A stretch of DNA of 64,000 nt. Origin: Rhynchopus sp. YZ270_cl-10. Its lineage: Eukaryota > Euglenozoa > Diplonemea > Diplonemida > Diplonemidae. Made by a program: the position numbers and the translations under genes. This document shows positions 53,152 through 64,000 of the stretch, one piece after another. Positions within the stretch are counted from its first letter, which is position 1; each line of letters starts with the position of its first letter. Under the pieces are notes generated by a model. It was not told the DNA's origin. It saw nothing but the letters and a program-made list of their open reading frames with translations, and did not search any database. The stretch spans positions 62,001 through 126,000 of the forward strand of contig OZ037848.1 in assembly GCA_964035575.1 (NCBI GenBank), given 5' to 3'.

Positions 53152-54030
53152 TCAATGCCTCCACTTCTCCTCGTGTCCATTCTCTTGGTGAGGTTCGAGG
53201 AAGCCACGGAACTTTACCTCCCATTTCAGGGCTTCGGGCGTTTCGTCGTCTGTGTTGGTCACGGGCCGTTGGTGCAGAGACCAGCGAACACCGTAGCCTG
53301 ACGCGAGACGCACTTCATAGGTGGGGATGCCGTGCGGGAGCATATGCAGATTCACCCAGGCAGGGTTCTGCAGGATGTTGCGCAGATGCTCTTCGGCGCG
53401 CGACACGAGGTCCTCTTCTGACCCGCCTGGGCTCCCCCAATGCGAGGTGCTGTCACGCGGTATGTGTTTTGTCAGCGCCTTCGCACCGACCGTCAAACGG
53501 CTCCCCGCAACATGTTCGGAGAATGTACCGCACAGGACCGCAACCGGAGGTGGCAGGATCATGTTATCCTGCACTGCAGTCACCGTCCCTGGTGTGAGAC
53601 GCATACCCATGACGCGGGCTACTCCAATCAGCCCTATGTCTAAGTAATCCGTGAACACGTCCACAAGCACATCATCATCGAGCTCATCCGCCATAAGCGT
53701 ACGTAGAAAGCCTTTCGTCTGGTCTAGGGAGTCGTGATTGTGTTCATCCTTAAGCGCCGCATCGTCTGCCATGCCCTGCACTTTAGGGAAACTAAGGCCA
53801 TACATATACGTGTCGCAGCGTTGCACCAGGTGGTTGTACAGCGGGTAGTCCGGGAGGTCGCTGTGGGCAGACCACTCCGGTGTGTACTCCGGTGTGAAGG
53901 CGTACGGCTCCATCACCTCCTCAGTGGTGAGCAGAAGGGAGCGCGCGGTTTTTATGACGGTGGAGTCAAAGGAGAGGTCAACCGCATTGAGAAGAAGCCG
54001 CTCCAGTGGTGCTTTGGCGCGAAAAAGCAT
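53152..54030 (-). CDS. Conserved-looking hypothetical protein
   Basis: A 292-residue, probably soluble protein starting at the ATG at 54030, with no signal peptide or membrane helix. The N-terminal half is helical. The C-terminal third contains HGIPTYEVRLASGYGVRWS and VKFRGFLEP, a pattern I associate with a family of uncharacterised eukaryotic proteins ending in GYG.RW...FRGFLEP. I cannot name a function. Codon use and composition match the neighbouring host genes, and it lies on the same strand. Confidence 0.75.
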   Translation of the reverse strand: MLFRAKAPLERLLLNAVDLSFDSTVIKTARSLLLTTEEVMEPYAFTPEYTPEWSAHSDLPDYPLYNHLVQRCDTYMYGLSFPKVQGMADDAALKDEHNHDSLDQTKGFLRTLMADELDDDVLVDVFTDYLDIGLIGVARVMGMRLTPGTVTAVQDNMILPPPVAVLCGTFSEHVAGSRLTVGAKALTKHIPRDSTSHWGSPGGSEEDLVSRAEEHLRNILQNPAWVNLHMLPHGIPTYEVRLASGYGVRWSLHQRPVTNTDDETPEALKWEVKFRGFLEPHQENGHEEKWRH

Positions 54031-54846
54031 GGTAGGGTTTATGTAACGAAAAAGTTGATACTATGTATGAATGTAAAAGAAGGTGTGAAAGTAAAGGAAA
54101 AGACTCTGGAGAGGATGTACCCCCCCCGATTGTGTAAGTTCTGGTTAGGAGGGTGTGTGTGTGTGTTTGGCCTGATGTAGGTTCCGGCTTGGGGAGACAG
54201 AAATGCGTCAGAATACAGAACAGCGAGGGAATGAGAATACTCGACTCTTACAGTCGCCAACTGATCTTGAATACTCGACTAGAAAAAGGGGGGAAGATTA
54301 TTTTCGTTGAACGCAGCCAAAAACAGTGTATGAGATCTGAATTTTGGCGCAAATGATTTTTAAAGGGGAGGAGAAAATAGTCGGTATCAGGCGATTAAAC
54401 GTTGGCTGTATTACTCGAGTTTCTAATAACACTACGTGTAAGGGAAAAAACAAAATCCTAGATCGGATGGCACCCCCTCTTTTTTATTACATGGGGATTA
54501 CGTAGTGGTAGCTTGTGGTCTAAAAGGGGAGATGGGGATGAAGGGGAGGAGTGGTGTGTTGCACATATTGGCAGACGAGGGCTGGTCAAGGAGGCATGTC
54601 CGAGCAGTCCTCAGAGTGGCCAAATGTGTACTATTATTTTTTTCTAAGTGGTAATCTACAATATTTGCACATGATCCAAGAAACATAGGGGCGAAAACTA
54701 GATTATGGGATTTTCAAACTCAGGGGGCTATTCTCTAATTCTTGGATCACTGTATTTCTCTCTTTTTTGAACATTCTCTTCTTTTCGCAAAACTTCACAG
54801 AGGGGAGATGCTGTCTGTCTATTCCCCTCATGTCAAACATCATTTT
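54031..54846. other. Intergenic, nothing recognised
   Basis: No supported gene. A GTGTGTGTGT run is at about 54150-54165. Confidence 0.5.
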
Positions 54847-56166
<1,320 letters not shown>

Positions 56167-57397
56167 TGGGGGGGCTCAAAATAGTATCAAATCTTTTGGA
56201 TTTTATGAATGTGGCGACATGTTGGGGGTGTGGTTGTGTTGGCCTGTAGGTTGGTATGGAGGGGACAGAAGGTAGAGAAACGAAGGTGAGGTTATTTTGA
56301 AAAATGAGTCGTGTTGTGTGGCCAAAAACACACTTTTTGAAAAATGAACTTGAGGGGGAGGGGTGGGGGAAAGGAAAACTTGGCAAGATGAACGTACTCT
56401 CACAGAAGCACACATCTTAAATAAAACTTTCGGCTTTGAAAAAGGGGGTTGAAAATTGACAAACGTTTCGAATAACCACACCAACACACAAAATGTAGAA
56501 AAAACGTTATTTTAGGGGGGAAAACCCCCCAAAAAAAAAGCAACAACGACAAAAAAAAAGCATATAAGATGACCCGAAGCCTCTCTCGCTTCAGTCACCT
56601 TGAAAAAATGTGGGGTGAAATCAAACTTCGCCCATTTTTTTTTCTCGTTGTCAGAGTATGGGAGAAAAATACATTTGTTTTTTTTTTCCTTTTTTTTTTG
56701 TTGGGAATGCCCAGCTCTCCCTTCACTGACAGTCCGCTGCCATTTAGTGGCTGTGCGCAGCCACCATCCCCCCTTTGAACGTTGGTTTTAGAACAAAAAA
56801 GATGAAAGCCATTACGATGACCTTCAGCAACCCTTTAAAAAAAAAAACTGACCTAAAAAAAAATGTGAATTTGACGGATGTCTCTCCCTTAAAACACGTG
56901 TTAGCGGAGCAGCTCCTTTCCAAGACACCCCAGAAAAAGCCATATCTGAGAGAGAAAAGAAAAGAACACCATATTGCACCGAATCAATGATTGAAGGGCT
57001 GTGTGATGCAATCGGAATTCACTGTCAATGATGTAAATTTTTTCGAACCCTTTGGTCTGCGAAAGGAGGAAAAAAGAAATACTAACAATAGAAAATTGGT
57101 GAGAGGGGTTTGTGCAGAAGGAACACACCTGACACAAAAAGCACAAAACACTTCGGATGTATTTAAAAAAAAATGTGTGTATCACAGCACTCTTTTTCTC
57201 TTTTTGAGCCTTTCAATATCGTCAAGCTCAAAATTAAACAAGCGTTATTTTTTTTGGGGGATTTTTGTTGGAGAATTTTGCATTTTTTTTCTGGAAATAC
57301 AAAACCAATCTGAACACCAATTGAAAGTTCTGCTTCTTTTTAGTCCTCTGGCGTGGGAGTGGGGGAGGAGAGTATTGGCAAAGTTTAATTCATATAC
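56167..57397. other. Intergenic, hairpins only
   Basis: Hairpins at 56385-56418 (AAGATG/CATCTT) and 56566-56601. No gene is supported. Confidence 0.5.
56566..56601. repeat. Dispersed hairpin with compensatory inner stem
   Basis: AAGATGA...TCACCTT outer stem with GAAGC/GCTTC inside, where other copies have TAAGC/GCTTA. Both sides changed together. Confidence 0.7.
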
Positions 57398-58233
57398 TGG
57401 GGAGATCCGGGTGCCCGCAACAACAATATTCACAAAAAATCACAAAAAATCACAACAAATCACACAAAATCACACAAAATAAATACAAAAAATCACAAAA
57501 AAAAAATTCTATTCACAACAAATCACAAAAAATCACAAAAATCACAAAAAATCACAAGCAATCACAAAAAAAAAATCCTATTCACAAAAAATCACAAAAA
57601 ATCACAAACAAAAAATCTTATTCACAAAAAATCACACAAAATCACAAAAAAATAAATCCTATTCACAAAAAATCACAAGCAATCACAAAAAAAAAATCCT
57701 ATTCACAAAAAATCACAAAAAATCACAAACAAAAAATCTTATTCACAAAAAATCACACAAAATCACAAAAAAATAAATCCTATTCACAAAAAATCACAAG
57801 CAATCACAAAAAAAAAATCCTATTCACAAAAAATCACAAACAATCACAAAAAATCACAAAAAATCACAAAAAGTGGATGTGATTTTTTGTGATTTTTTGT
57901 GAATAGGATTTATTTTTTGTGATTTTGTGTGATTTTTTGTGAATAAGATTTTTTGTTTGTGATTTTTTGTGATTGTTTGTGAATAGGATTTTTTTTTTGT
58001 GATTTTTTGTGATTTTTGTGATTTTTTGTGATCGTTTGTGTTTTTTTGCGAATAGGATTTATTTTTTGTGATTGTTTGTGATTTTTTGTGAATAGGATTT
58101 ATTTTTTGTGATTTTGTGTGATTTTGTGTGAATAAGATTTTTTGTTTGTGATTGTTTGTGATTTTTTGTGAAGAGGATTTTTTTTTTGTGATTGCTTGTG
58201 AATATTGTTGTTGCGGGCACCCGGATCTCCCCA
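57398..58233. mobile_element. Foldback MITE filled with ATCACAAAAA satellite
   Basis: 836 bp. The ends are TGGGGAGATCCGGGTGCCCG followed by CAACAACAATATTCACAA, perfect inverted repeats of about 38 bp. It is flanked by TATAC on both sides (57393-57397 and 58234-58238), a 5-bp target duplication. The whole interior is an array of ATCACAAAAA-type units, with a TATTCAC variant every 55-60 bp. The orientation flips at about 57875, so the element can fold into a near-complete hairpin. No gene. The superfamily is not assigned. Confidence 0.9.
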
Positions 58234-59005
58234 TATACATTCTTTTCTTAGCGAAACAAAAAAGAATGCAAAGAGGGTGCAAAAAATCTGGCAAAGTGAA
58301 AAACAAAAAACGTATTGTGTAGCGGGTGCGAAAACCGTGGCGAATAGTATTCAATAATATAACAAGCGTTGTTGAGATGTACCTTAGCCTCGCAACATGC
58401 CGCAGATCACCTTTTCAATATTTTGCTATTTTCCGATTGAGCGAAACAAAATATGGTCCGAATTAGGTGGAGGATCTTGAGAACACTGCGTAATATTGAG
58501 CGAAGAACAACACGAGAAAAAAAAAAATACCATTTTTGTTGAATCTCTTTGAAAAAAAAAATGTTGGGGTTTTTTTTTTGTTGTAAAATCGTGAAGACAC
58601 ACTTCAGTGTCATCCTTGTGTGATCACCACGCATGTTGATACATCATAGCTAATGCATCATGGGAAAAAACTTTTTCAGAACCCCCTTTTTTTCGTTCCC
58701 TCTTTTGCCCCCACTAAACTTCTTCTTTGGACAAAAGCTTACGGCTTAGTCGCCTCTCCCCAAAAAAAAATACCCTCATCGTACACAAAACTTCGCATTT
58801 CCCAGCATCACCATACTTACTCTACCTTTCTCTTGTTGTTGTTTTTTGTTTTGTTTTTTTTTTATGAAAGAAAGCTTTGTTGTATTAGTGTACTGTAGTC
58901 CAACCCGAGCTCCACTATACCTTTTTTGCCGTTGTTCTTGAACCCCAACACCCTCCCCTTCATCCCCACAAAACCCAATTAAAACATGTTATTCCCTCAT
59001 TTCTC
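58234..59005. other. Intergenic, includes a 3' element
   Basis: No gene. A weak hairpin-family copy lies near 58376-58415, and the CTAATACAAC-type element is at 58866-58920. Confidence 0.5.
58866..58920 (-). promoter_or_regulatory. Candidate 3' element downstream of the stop at 59006
   Basis: In the gene sense: GTATAGTGGAGCTCGGGTTG, then CACTAATACAACAAAGCTTT. It starts about 85 nt after the stop. Confidence 0.45.
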
Positions 59006-60715
59006 TTAGAACGTTGCGTTCATTACCCTGGTGACATTGGGGTTCGCAAGCACTGCACCAGCACTTGCAGAATCGAGTCCAAAGAAGAGTTGGCTGTTGC
59101 TTGCGTTGATCGCAGCCCCGGTTTTGTCGATCTTTGCAAGGTCCACTGCAACTTGGGAGCTCGCGATTTCGTCTGCCGCGTTCTTGGACCCACGGGCACG
59201 CTGCACTTCAGCGTCCGCTGCAGCTTGGGCCTCAATGCCCACCACATCGGCAGCAGCCTTCGCCTCAACAAGCAGCGCAACTGCGTCGGCTTCTGCCTGG
59301 ATGAAGGTTGCCTTCGATTGCCCCTGCGCGGTTGTCTCCAGCTGCAGCGCCTCTGCTGCAGCCACAGCACCTTGCGCAAGACTGTTCATGAGCTGCGTGT
59401 CAGAAGGCTTGGCTGAGATGATGTTGATCGACACAATCTCTACCCCATATTGGCGGGTCACTGCGTTGGCGTGCCCCACTGCGGTGACCATGCGTGCAGT
59501 GTCGAAGAGTACACCACCGGAGGGTTGCTGTGCAGGCGCGCCTACGACACTGCCGAGAACGGCAGTTCCGGCGGCAGATCCGCCACTGCCTGTACCTCCT
59601 GCATTGCCCTTTTGGACCAGAGCGTTGGGAGAAAAGCTGTCGGAGTAGTTGACAGTGCCGATGAAGGATGAGAGCGAGGCGCTGGACTGCTGGAGAACGT
59701 CGTTGCGGAGCTTTTCGATGTTTCCCATGGAGTTGGTGCCGCGCATGGTTTCTGCTGCGAAGCGGGCGGCAGCCTCGACATCGGCAATACGCCAGTTGAC
59801 GGTCGCATCTGTCAGCATCAACACATTGTCTCCAGTGATGACCTCAATGCGTGCAAGAGAGTCGGTCTGAATCTTTGTCGTCAAAAACTTCTCAAATTTG
59901 TGGTTCCGGTGGCTCAACAGATGCACCGCTCCACCACATTTGATGTCCTGCCTGCCATTGTCCTGCGTCACTGCCGCGTACCCTTCGTCCACCGTCAACA
60001 AAGTGTACGGCCCAAGGAAGATAACCGGCTCATTCAGATCAACCACCTTATGGAATTTGAGTGTCTGCGACTTCCACTGATGAAACCCTGGCGGAAGAAG
60101 AACCGGCTGTCCTTTGTCAAACGCAAGCCCAATGAAACCTTGGTCAACCACCGCAAGACACCAATCGCCGTGCGTCATATGCCCCTGCGAGTAGTTGAAC
60201 GTCTCTGTGCTCGTTCTCCAGAAGGGTGCCCAGTGTGCGTGCACACCTTGGCCTGCGAGGATGTACTCACCTTCTCCGTTGTCGATTGGCTTGACGTGAC
60301 CCATGGGGACTTCGAACTGTGCGTAGAGAGATTTGTAGACGCAGGGCCCACAGAGGGGGAGGCAGAGCCACGAGCAGCATGAGTAGGAGTCGTTTGTACA
60401 GCGGGTCGAGTTTGATTCCACGAAATGCGCAGGTTCGCGGCGCTTCAACTCCGCATCGAGATTGACCACACGACCGTGCCCCAGACGGTACGCGCTTTCG
60501 AGCAGTGGTGGGTTGCGTTCCTTCGCCTGCTCCCAGAGGCGCAGTGCAGTGTCCTCTGTGTGCCCGTTCGCAACGCTGTACTTCCGCTGGAACTCTGTGA
60601 ACGGACGCAACACGTTGTCGTTCGGGTCGTGGCGTGGCTTGAGGATCTGGTAGCACGGCGAGTCCTCAAACCCTTCCTCTGCGTCGTACATGGAGTACAC
60701 GTTGGGGTGTTCCAT
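59006..60715 (-). CDS. SPFH (band 7) domain protein
   Basis: A 569-residue protein from the ATG at 60715 (MEHPNVYSMYD). An upstream in-frame ATG would add a Pro/Ser/Phe stretch that is really the pyrimidine-rich leader. Residues 106-125 hold six cysteines (CCSWLCLPLCGPC), a likely palmitoylation or membrane-anchoring patch. Residues about 235-450 have the stomatin/flotillin-type band 7 pattern (YTLLTVDEGYAAVTQDNGR, IQTDSLARIEVITGDNVLM, TVNWRI). Residues 450-530 are an Ala/Glu-rich coiled stretch typical of SPFH oligomerisation (QAEADAVALLVEAKAAADV). Such proteins scaffold membrane microdomains as large rings. A Gly/Ser-rich insert at 368-402 interrupts the SPFH region. Confidence 0.85.
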   Translation of the reverse strand: MEHPNVYSMYDAEEGFEDSPCYQILKPRHDPNDNVLRPFTEFQRKYSVANGHTEDTALRLWEQAKERNPPLLESAYRLGHGRVVNLDAELKRREPAHFVESNSTRCTNDSYSCCSWLCLPLCGPCVYKSLYAQFEVPMGHVKPIDNGEGEYILAGQGVHAHWAPFWRTSTETFNYSQGHMTHGDWCLAVVDQGFIGLAFDKGQPVLLPPGFHQWKSQTLKFHKVVDLNEPVIFLGPYTLLTVDEGYAAVTQDNGRQDIKCGGAVHLLSHRNHKFEKFLTTKIQTDSLARIEVITGDNVLMLTDATVNWRIADVEAAARFAAETMRGTNSMGNIEKLRNDVLQQSSASLSSFIGTVNYSDSFSPNALVQKGNAGGTGSGGSAAGTAVLGSVVGAPAQQPSGGVLFDTARMVTAVGHANAVTRQYGVEIVSINIISAKPSDTQLMNSLAQGAVAAAEALQLETTAQGQSKATFIQAEADAVALLVEAKAAADVVGIEAQAAADAEVQRARGSKNAADEIASSQVAVDLAKIDKTGAAINASNSQLFFGLDSASAGAVLANPNVTRVMNATF

Positions 60716-61140
60716 TGTGGGAGAGAAGGAGAAGGAGAAGGAGGGAGGGGAAAGGGGGAAAGGGGACGGGGGGATCACAGCGGATTTCTGTATGTGGAGG
60801 GATATTTGGCAGATGAGTGATATCCACTACGACGTTGATGGTGTCACCAAGCATGCACCTGTATACAGGAAGGCTGATGCGTTCCGCGAGCAATGCCACT
60901 GAGTGGTAAAAAAAATACATTGTGCAGTGATAAGACCAATGAAGTGATTGGGGAGACCACAGGGTCATCGTTTCGTTTGTGCCTCCCGAACCACCACTCG
61001 CATTATCAGAGTTCAAGAAAGCGTACACTTCTGGATACATCAGGGCAGGTTCAGCGGAATGAAGGACCTGGACACCTTATTTGAGAGGGAAACTCCAAAT
61101 CACATAAGATTATATCAGTCGAAATATGAACATCCTTTTT

Positions 61141-61185
61141 TATTGTATCGACAACCCACCAAAGAGGTGGGTTCTGTACTCACAA
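61141..61185 (+). repeat. Stem motif, copy with ACCCACC/GGTGGGT stem
   Basis: ATCGACAACCCACC and GGTGGGTTCTGTACTCAC. The right GGCCGAAGCC block is missing. Confidence 0.55.
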
Positions 61186-61372
61186 TTCCTTTTTTTTTTT
61201 CACATGAAACGAGCTTTGTCAAAGTCACACAAAACAAAATAGAAAAGTTGAAGGACAAACATGCCTCACACCTTTTCCGTAAACAAAAAAATGAAGTAAG
61301 GGATAAGGACCAAAAAAAGCCCTCCACTCCAAGAATTCAAACATTCGACAAAAAAAAACCAGAAAAAAGTTG

Positions 61373-61422
61373 GTAAGATGATCCTAAGCCTACCCTTAGC
61401 CCCTTGCGCGTAGTCACCTTAC
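61373..61422. repeat. Dispersed hairpin, long form
   Basis: GTAAGATGA pairs with TCACCTTAC. An inner CCTAAGCCTACCCTTAG stem and an extra CCCCTTGCGCG segment lie inside. Confidence 0.6.
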
Positions 61423-63127
61423 AAAAGAAAGTAGAGTTGAAATACAAAGCCCTTTCGTGACAGTGTACCTCCAATCCAAGGTTGTAAGATGAATATGCTT
61501 GGAGAGATTTGCACACAAATCTTTCGCACTATCGTTGTCGCGCTGAGTTTGAAGATGCAGCGAAAAACTGTGCAAAGCGTCTTTGCAAACAAAGACACCA
61601 CAAGTCGGAGAGGAGACTCAAGGGCGGAAGGGTCATTGGGGGGAAAGGGTTAGAAAAGAAAAACATTCATCAGTTTGGGAGGGAGGTGGAATGAAAAAAT
61701 ATAGACTTTTTTTTTGATTCCCGAATACATTTGTTTTTGGAATTTTATTTTTTGAAAACAAACTTGATAGATGAATTGTGCCCCAAATTGTGTGTGCACA
61801 CATCCGTTCTTGGAAAGGAAAATGAAATACCACCCCCCTTCTTTATTCGTTGTTTGTTGTTTGTTGATCGCATCCATCCGGAAAATGAAAGCTGGGAGTG
61901 CGTCCGAGTTCCTCTGTCATGCAGACACCAAAAAAAAAAAAACAAAGAAAAGTTAAATGATGAATAAGATGAATAAGCCTCTCGTGCTTAGTCGTGGAAA
62001 AAAATGTCAGAGGAAGGTGTGCCTTTTCTGTCTCTCGCTGCACAAAAAAAAAGGAAGGGGGTTCAACAAAATTGGGGGGTCCCCTCCCTCATCCCCCCTC
62101 CCCCCTAGGCATGCAATCCAAGGTGAACCACGTTTATGCAGTGAAGTTGACAGTGCAAAAACACAGTACGCCACATCAACTCTCATAGTCTCCCAATCTG
62201 CCAATTATTGACCTTCGAAAAGAGAGCAGAAAACTTAACAGCAAACCATCACAAAGGGAAGAAAAAATACCCTGACTTCGAGAGAGCCCATAGGTTTTGG
62301 AGTTGGGTACACTCTGGTCGCATAGGTGGGTAGGAAGTGACGATTGCCTGCAGTCAGTAATGTTCTTGCTGGACAGTGGTATTTTAATGTGGTAGGTGAA
62401 TCGAAGGAAAAAAAAATGATGTGCCAAAAAAAAATGGGGTTGATCTGAAGAGCACGCGTACAATGGGTGGAGGGGTGGAAAAAGAAAAGAAATCTTGTAA
62501 GACGAATGTGCCTCTCATGCACACTTCTAAAAAAAGACAAAGTTGGATCCTCAGCCTCGAGGTGCTTAGTACCAAAAAAAAGTCGCCAAAAAAAAGAAGA
62601 AAAAAAGGGGTGTAAGAGAGGAATGCCTCTCGTGCATACAGCGAACAGCAACGTGTTATTTTTTTTTGCTGCTGGGGGAAGGGGGGTTGGAAGGGGAGGA
62701 GGGGTCTGTCCTTTCTCAACAACGTTCGAGATATTTTCACATAAAATGCACAATTGCTCGAAGCAACAGCAAGGAACACAACAACCCATGCTTTCCATTT
62801 CACAAAGAAAGCATTGAGAGGGTGAAGACGTGCCTAATGCTCCAAGAACACAAGGGAGAGGGAGAAAATATATTTCAAAAAAAAACGCTACGTTGCCAAC
62901 TTGTTTTTGTGTTAAGACAAATTCTGCGTATGACATGGGTAGCGTACCAACACAAAGGTGCCCCCCACCCACTGCACCCTTTCCTCCAACAAAAAAAATT
63001 GGGTGAAAAACGAGAAAAACGCCACATCCATTTCCTTTTCTTTCAATACCACTCCTTGCCCGTCTTTAAAAACCCCGTCAATAGTGTCTGTTGTTGCAGT
63101 TCTTTTTCTCTTTTTTTTCCTATCTTT

Positions 63128-64000
63128 CTATAGACCTGGGCAGATTGCAGGCCCGTAGACACAGTGGTCACACATCACTTCCTCTCCTCTTGTACTGAAG
63201 AGGGAGCACTCTCCTGCAGAAAGCCCGAAGAAGAGACATCCCTTTGTTGCAGCACAAAGCGCCTGGCATGCAGTGTCAGAGTCTGCGTCCTTCTTGTCGA
63301 GCAGGGTTCCTTGCAGAGAGTAGCCGCGGACGAAGCAGTCAAATTCTCCACCAAAGCTGCAGTATTTGGACCCCAGGAAGGGGCCTTCACAGCGCTCCCC
63401 TCCCGGGTGGCTTCCACTCTTCGGGTCGGTGAAGCCCCAGCGCCAGGACAGATCCATTACGGTGTCCTTATCGGCCGCCCATTTGTTGTAGAAGGCAATC
63501 ATGTCTGCCAACGCAGCGGTCTCAGTCGCAGCAAGGTTCACGCTCTCTGTGGGGTCGGCGCTGATGTTGAAAAGCCAGTACCCGTTCAGAGGCTGTGGGA
63601 TCACGTCCCCCTCAGGTTTGAACCCAGAAGGGGGTGCCTGGCGGATGCCCGGGGGGTTGTTCGATTCGAGGCCCTGCTGGTTCTGTCCTTCGACAACCAA
63701 TTTGAAATCTCCCTTTCTCACTGCACCTCCGATAAGACCGAATGTCCCGCATTCTGCGGCTGCTGGGTCGACTGCGGTCATGCATGTAGACGTCGTCCAT
63801 TTGTGTGCTGTCGCATTGAAGACAACAGGCTTCGCAATGACAGGAATGTTGTGAAGGATGAAGTCCCGCTCCGTCGGGGTGTCGTCGGTAATGCACGACC
63901 ATTGGTTGTGTCCATCCAACGGAAGTGTCTTTGCAATGCTACCGCCGGCAACGCCAAGAACCAGGGTGGGGAGCCAGTCGGTCGAGTGCATCAGGAAGTT
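63128..64000 (-). CDS. Sulfatase, C-terminal part, with a PAN/apple-like tail (runs off the right edge)
   Basis: 290 residues, open to the window edge, so the N-terminal catalytic part with the formylglycine site is not visible. HSTDWLPTLVLGVAGG followed by LPLDGHNQW is the typical C-terminal block of arylsulfatase B-like enzymes (TDWxPTL...LDGxxxW), which cleave sulfate esters from glycosaminoglycans or other sulfated sugars. AVRKGDFKLVVEG and LFNISADPTESVNLA match the following strands of the C-terminal subdomain. The last 75 residues (about FDCFVRGYSLQGTLLD, CQALCAATKGCLFFGLS, ECSLFS) have the Cys spacing of a PAN/apple module, a protein- or sugar-binding domain. Probably secreted or lysosomal. 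Confidence 0.85.
   Translation of the reverse strand, partial: NFLMHSTDWLPTLVLGVAGGSIAKTLPLDGHNQWSCITDDTPTERDFILHNIPVIAKPVVFNATAHKWTTSTCMTAVDPAAAECGTFGLIGGAVRKGDFKLVVEGQNQQGLESNNPPGIRQAPPSGFKPEGDVIPQPLNGYWLFNISADPTESVNLAATETAALADMIAFYNKWAADKDTVMDLSWRWGFTDPKSGSHPGGERCEGPFLGSKYCSFGGEFDCFVRGYSLQGTLLDKKDADSDTACQALCAATKGCLFFGLSAGECSLFSTRGEEVMCDHCVYGPAICPGL

Larger units (their letters stand above)
60716..63127. other. Intergenic, hairpins and one stem motif
   Basis: No gene is supported. It holds the leader of the SPFH gene (long CT tract), a partial stem motif at 61141-61185, and hairpins at 61373-61422, about 61433-61470, 61484-61530, 61966-61993 and 62498-62528. Confidence 0.5.

Noticed and set aside
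57420-58210. CRISPR or promoter array in the ATCACAAAAA region
   Set aside because: No spacers; the units are a satellite inside a TIR element.

Overview
The window looks like nuclear DNA of a unicellular eukaryote. Spliceosomal introns (GTATG at the 5' end, YAG at the 3' end) interrupt two large genes, genes are far apart, and the spaces are full of short repeats and transposon remnants. All twelve host genes lie on the minus strand. The spaces between them are purine-rich on the plus strand, so pyrimidine-rich in the gene sense, and several start codons have a pyrimidine tract ending in CAG just upstream. Together with an amastin-like four-helix protein this suggests a euglenozoan-style directional gene cluster, perhaps diplonemid-like. 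That is an inference: no spliced-leader gene was found.

Layout, left to right. 1-714: N-terminal part of a six-helix membrane protein. 715-8840: repeats only, including a terminal-inverted-repeat (TIR) element (1962-2663) and two facing heptamer satellites (4367-4491, 5224-5569). 8841-11583: an amastin-like protein and a secreted thioredoxin-fold protein. 12979-14382: an apparently intact Tc1/mariner element with a DD37E transposase. 17849-22520 and 47469-52203: two spliced paralogues joining a BPI/TULIP-like lumenal region to a PqiA/LetA-like membrane region. 23061-27990: a tandem triplication of ubiquitin-like/ankyrin genes. 30044-42681: a 12.6-kb composite element. 52812-64000: a conserved hypothetical gene, a poly-Q protein, an SPFH protein and the C-terminal part of a sulfatase.

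The 12.6-kb element is the most unusual object. It has 19-bp TIRs, a TAG target duplication and subterminal GATCACCACC arrays. Inside is a giant inverted repeat of a two-gene module. Gene A encodes a 973-residue protein with an unknown N-terminal half, a SAP-like segment, an acidic run and a ubiquitin-specific protease domain. Gene B encodes a small basic protein with a Cys/His cluster. The right arm is intact. The left arm is decayed and carries an extra 1.9-kb segment with further insertions.

Three dispersed signals also stand out: a superfamily of 30-50 nt hairpins with variable stems and a GCCTCTCGTG-like loop; a six-copy motif in which a changing stem sits between GTCGACAATC and TCTGTACTCA; and a CTAATACAAC-containing element just downstream of several stop codons. 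Several TIR elements share a design in which the interior is a tandem array, often folded back on itself.
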